A stretch of DNA of 64,000 bases from Bretschneidera sinensis (lineage: Eukaryota; Streptophyta; Magnoliopsida; Brassicales; Akaniaceae). The stretch's first letter is position 1, and every line of letters starts with the position of its first letter. The notes beneath the pieces were generated by a model, which ran no database searches, was not told where the DNA came from, and saw only the letters and a list, made by a program, of their open reading frames with translations. The stretch spans positions 22,643,501-22,707,500 of the forward strand of contig CM043700.1 in NCBI GenBank assembly GCA_023935145.1, read 5' to 3'. The translations under genes were made by a program, and so were the position numbers. Positions 63,084 to 64,000 of this stretch are shown here, one piece after another.

Positions 63084-64000
63084 TGATAATCCTAATAGGA
63101 TTCTTAATGAGTGTCTTAGTAGGCTTGGATCTTATTTATCTTATCTAATTGTTATGTCCTAGTCCTATTAGACTTAGAATTCATAAGTCTATATATTGGG
63201 TCAATTGTATTCTTTTCATTCAATCAATAATACAAGAATTTTTTCTTTATTTCAATATGGTATCAGAACAAGATCTCTCTTGGGATCCTGAATAAATTTT
63301 TCTTATTTTTTCCAAAAAAACCATCGCTATTGTTCATATGGCACTGTTTATACGATACTCTTCATCCAACACTATTCATCTGGTACTGTTCGTCAGCATA
63401 GCTCATTGACACAATTAATCGGCACTGTTTTCGGGTATTGTTCATAAGTAGCATCAAAAGTTTGATAGATTCGTAAGACAAAAAAGGACATGTTCCTCTC
63501 TCTTTCCTCTTAATTTATCTTCCGTGTGTGGAAGATTTTTTTTGTTAACCTTTTCTTTTAGGAATTCACAATGGAATCCAAGACTATCTCCGGTAGTAAT
63601 TTTTGTGGTAGTAATTTTGTTCGTCAATGTTCGTACTGTCATTGTTCCGGGCATACTCGGGAGACGTGTTTGAAGTTAGTTGGTCATAGTCGAGGTTCAC
63701 TTCGTCAATGTACGTACTGCCATCGTTCAGAGCATACCCAGTAGACGTGTTTAGTTGGTCATCCTATGGTTACTAATGATATGACTTCGGATTCTATTGA
63801 GTATGGACTTACCTCAAATTCTGTGCCTCAACTTCTTTAATGGTTTACAAAGATGAGTATGATGAATTCTTACGGTATAAGGCAGCCAACATCTTCCTTG
63901 ACTGCCCTTTCCACCTAGAAAGGTACACCCAAAGCTTGTTTATCATATGATACCTCTTCGTCTAGACCTTGGATCCTTGACTCTGCAACTACTAATCATT
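63084..64000 (+). mobile_element. Decayed copia-type element in an RH1 intron, cut by the window end
   Basis: A short LTR (about 63084-63254, starting TGATAATCCTAATAGG and ending TTTCA) is followed by the primer-binding site TGGTATCAGAAC (63258-63269). From about 63571 a gag-like frame has two zinc knuckles: CSYCHCSGHTRETC and a second copy, CTYCHRSEHTQ, interrupted by a stop before TC. A protease-like WILDSATTNH block is reached at the window edge, where DSG is DSA. Multiple stops show that it is dead. The same strand as the helicase gene and the location after the exon ending at 62946 place it within an intron. Confidence 0.7.

Overview
This window is nuclear DNA of a flowering plant, most likely a core eudicot. 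It is AT-rich, its genes have many short exons with GT-AG introns, and its CIPK23, C3HC zinc-finger (ILP1-like), GLUTAMINE DUMPER, ATL RING-H2 and DEAD-box RH1 homologues sit among Ty1/copia and Ty3/gypsy LTR retrotransposons. I cannot name the species from sequence alone.

Layout. 0-1.1 kb: a multiply frameshifted mTERF pseudogene (-). 3.2-17.2 kb: a complete seven-exon C3HC zinc-finger/Rsm1-domain gene (-), reconstructed in frame to 953 aa. Its introns hold a small non-autonomous LTR element, a 269-bp tandem duplication and a decayed LINE end. 17.5-36.1 kb: an old Tat-clade Ty3/gypsy element (-) inserted about 210 bp upstream of that gene's TATA box. The element carries dual RNase H domains, an 88-bp tandem array and two candidate antisense transcription units. 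A younger Athila-type element (28.0-35.3 kb) is nested in its gag, with equal 1452-bp LTRs and a perfect 5-bp target duplication; it has gag and protease but no reverse transcriptase or integrase. 37.7-38.4 kb: a truncated ACR (ACT-domain repeat) pseudogene. 41.5-46.8 kb: a complete 14-exon CIPK23-type kinase gene (-), 461 aa. 47-53 kb: an AT-rich gene desert with three foldback elements. 52.9-54.9 kb: a candidate Mutator-like segment carrying a GLUTAMINE DUMPER copy with a premature stop. 54.9-60.2 kb: a nearly intact Tork-clade copia element (+) with 526-bp LTRs and a perfect TGACA target duplication, disabled by two stops and a lost integrase glutamate. 60.4-60.9 kb: an ATL-type RING-H2 E3 ligase gene (-). 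61.6 kb to the end: the 5' part of an RH1-type DEAD-box helicase gene (+), with a decayed copia element in its intron running off the window.

The three well-supported host genes (ILP1-like, CIPK23, ATL-like) and the partial helicase are ordinary single-copy plant genes that do not form a pathway together. Most other recognisable content is transposon-derived or pseudogenic. The least conventional part is the 18.2-22.6 kb stretch of the Tat element. There, antisense reading frames have their own TATA boxes, poly(A)-like signals and antisense-strand introns, and lie beside a tandem-repeat array. Antisense ORFs are known in Tat elements, so this is an unusual variant rather than a wholly new system.
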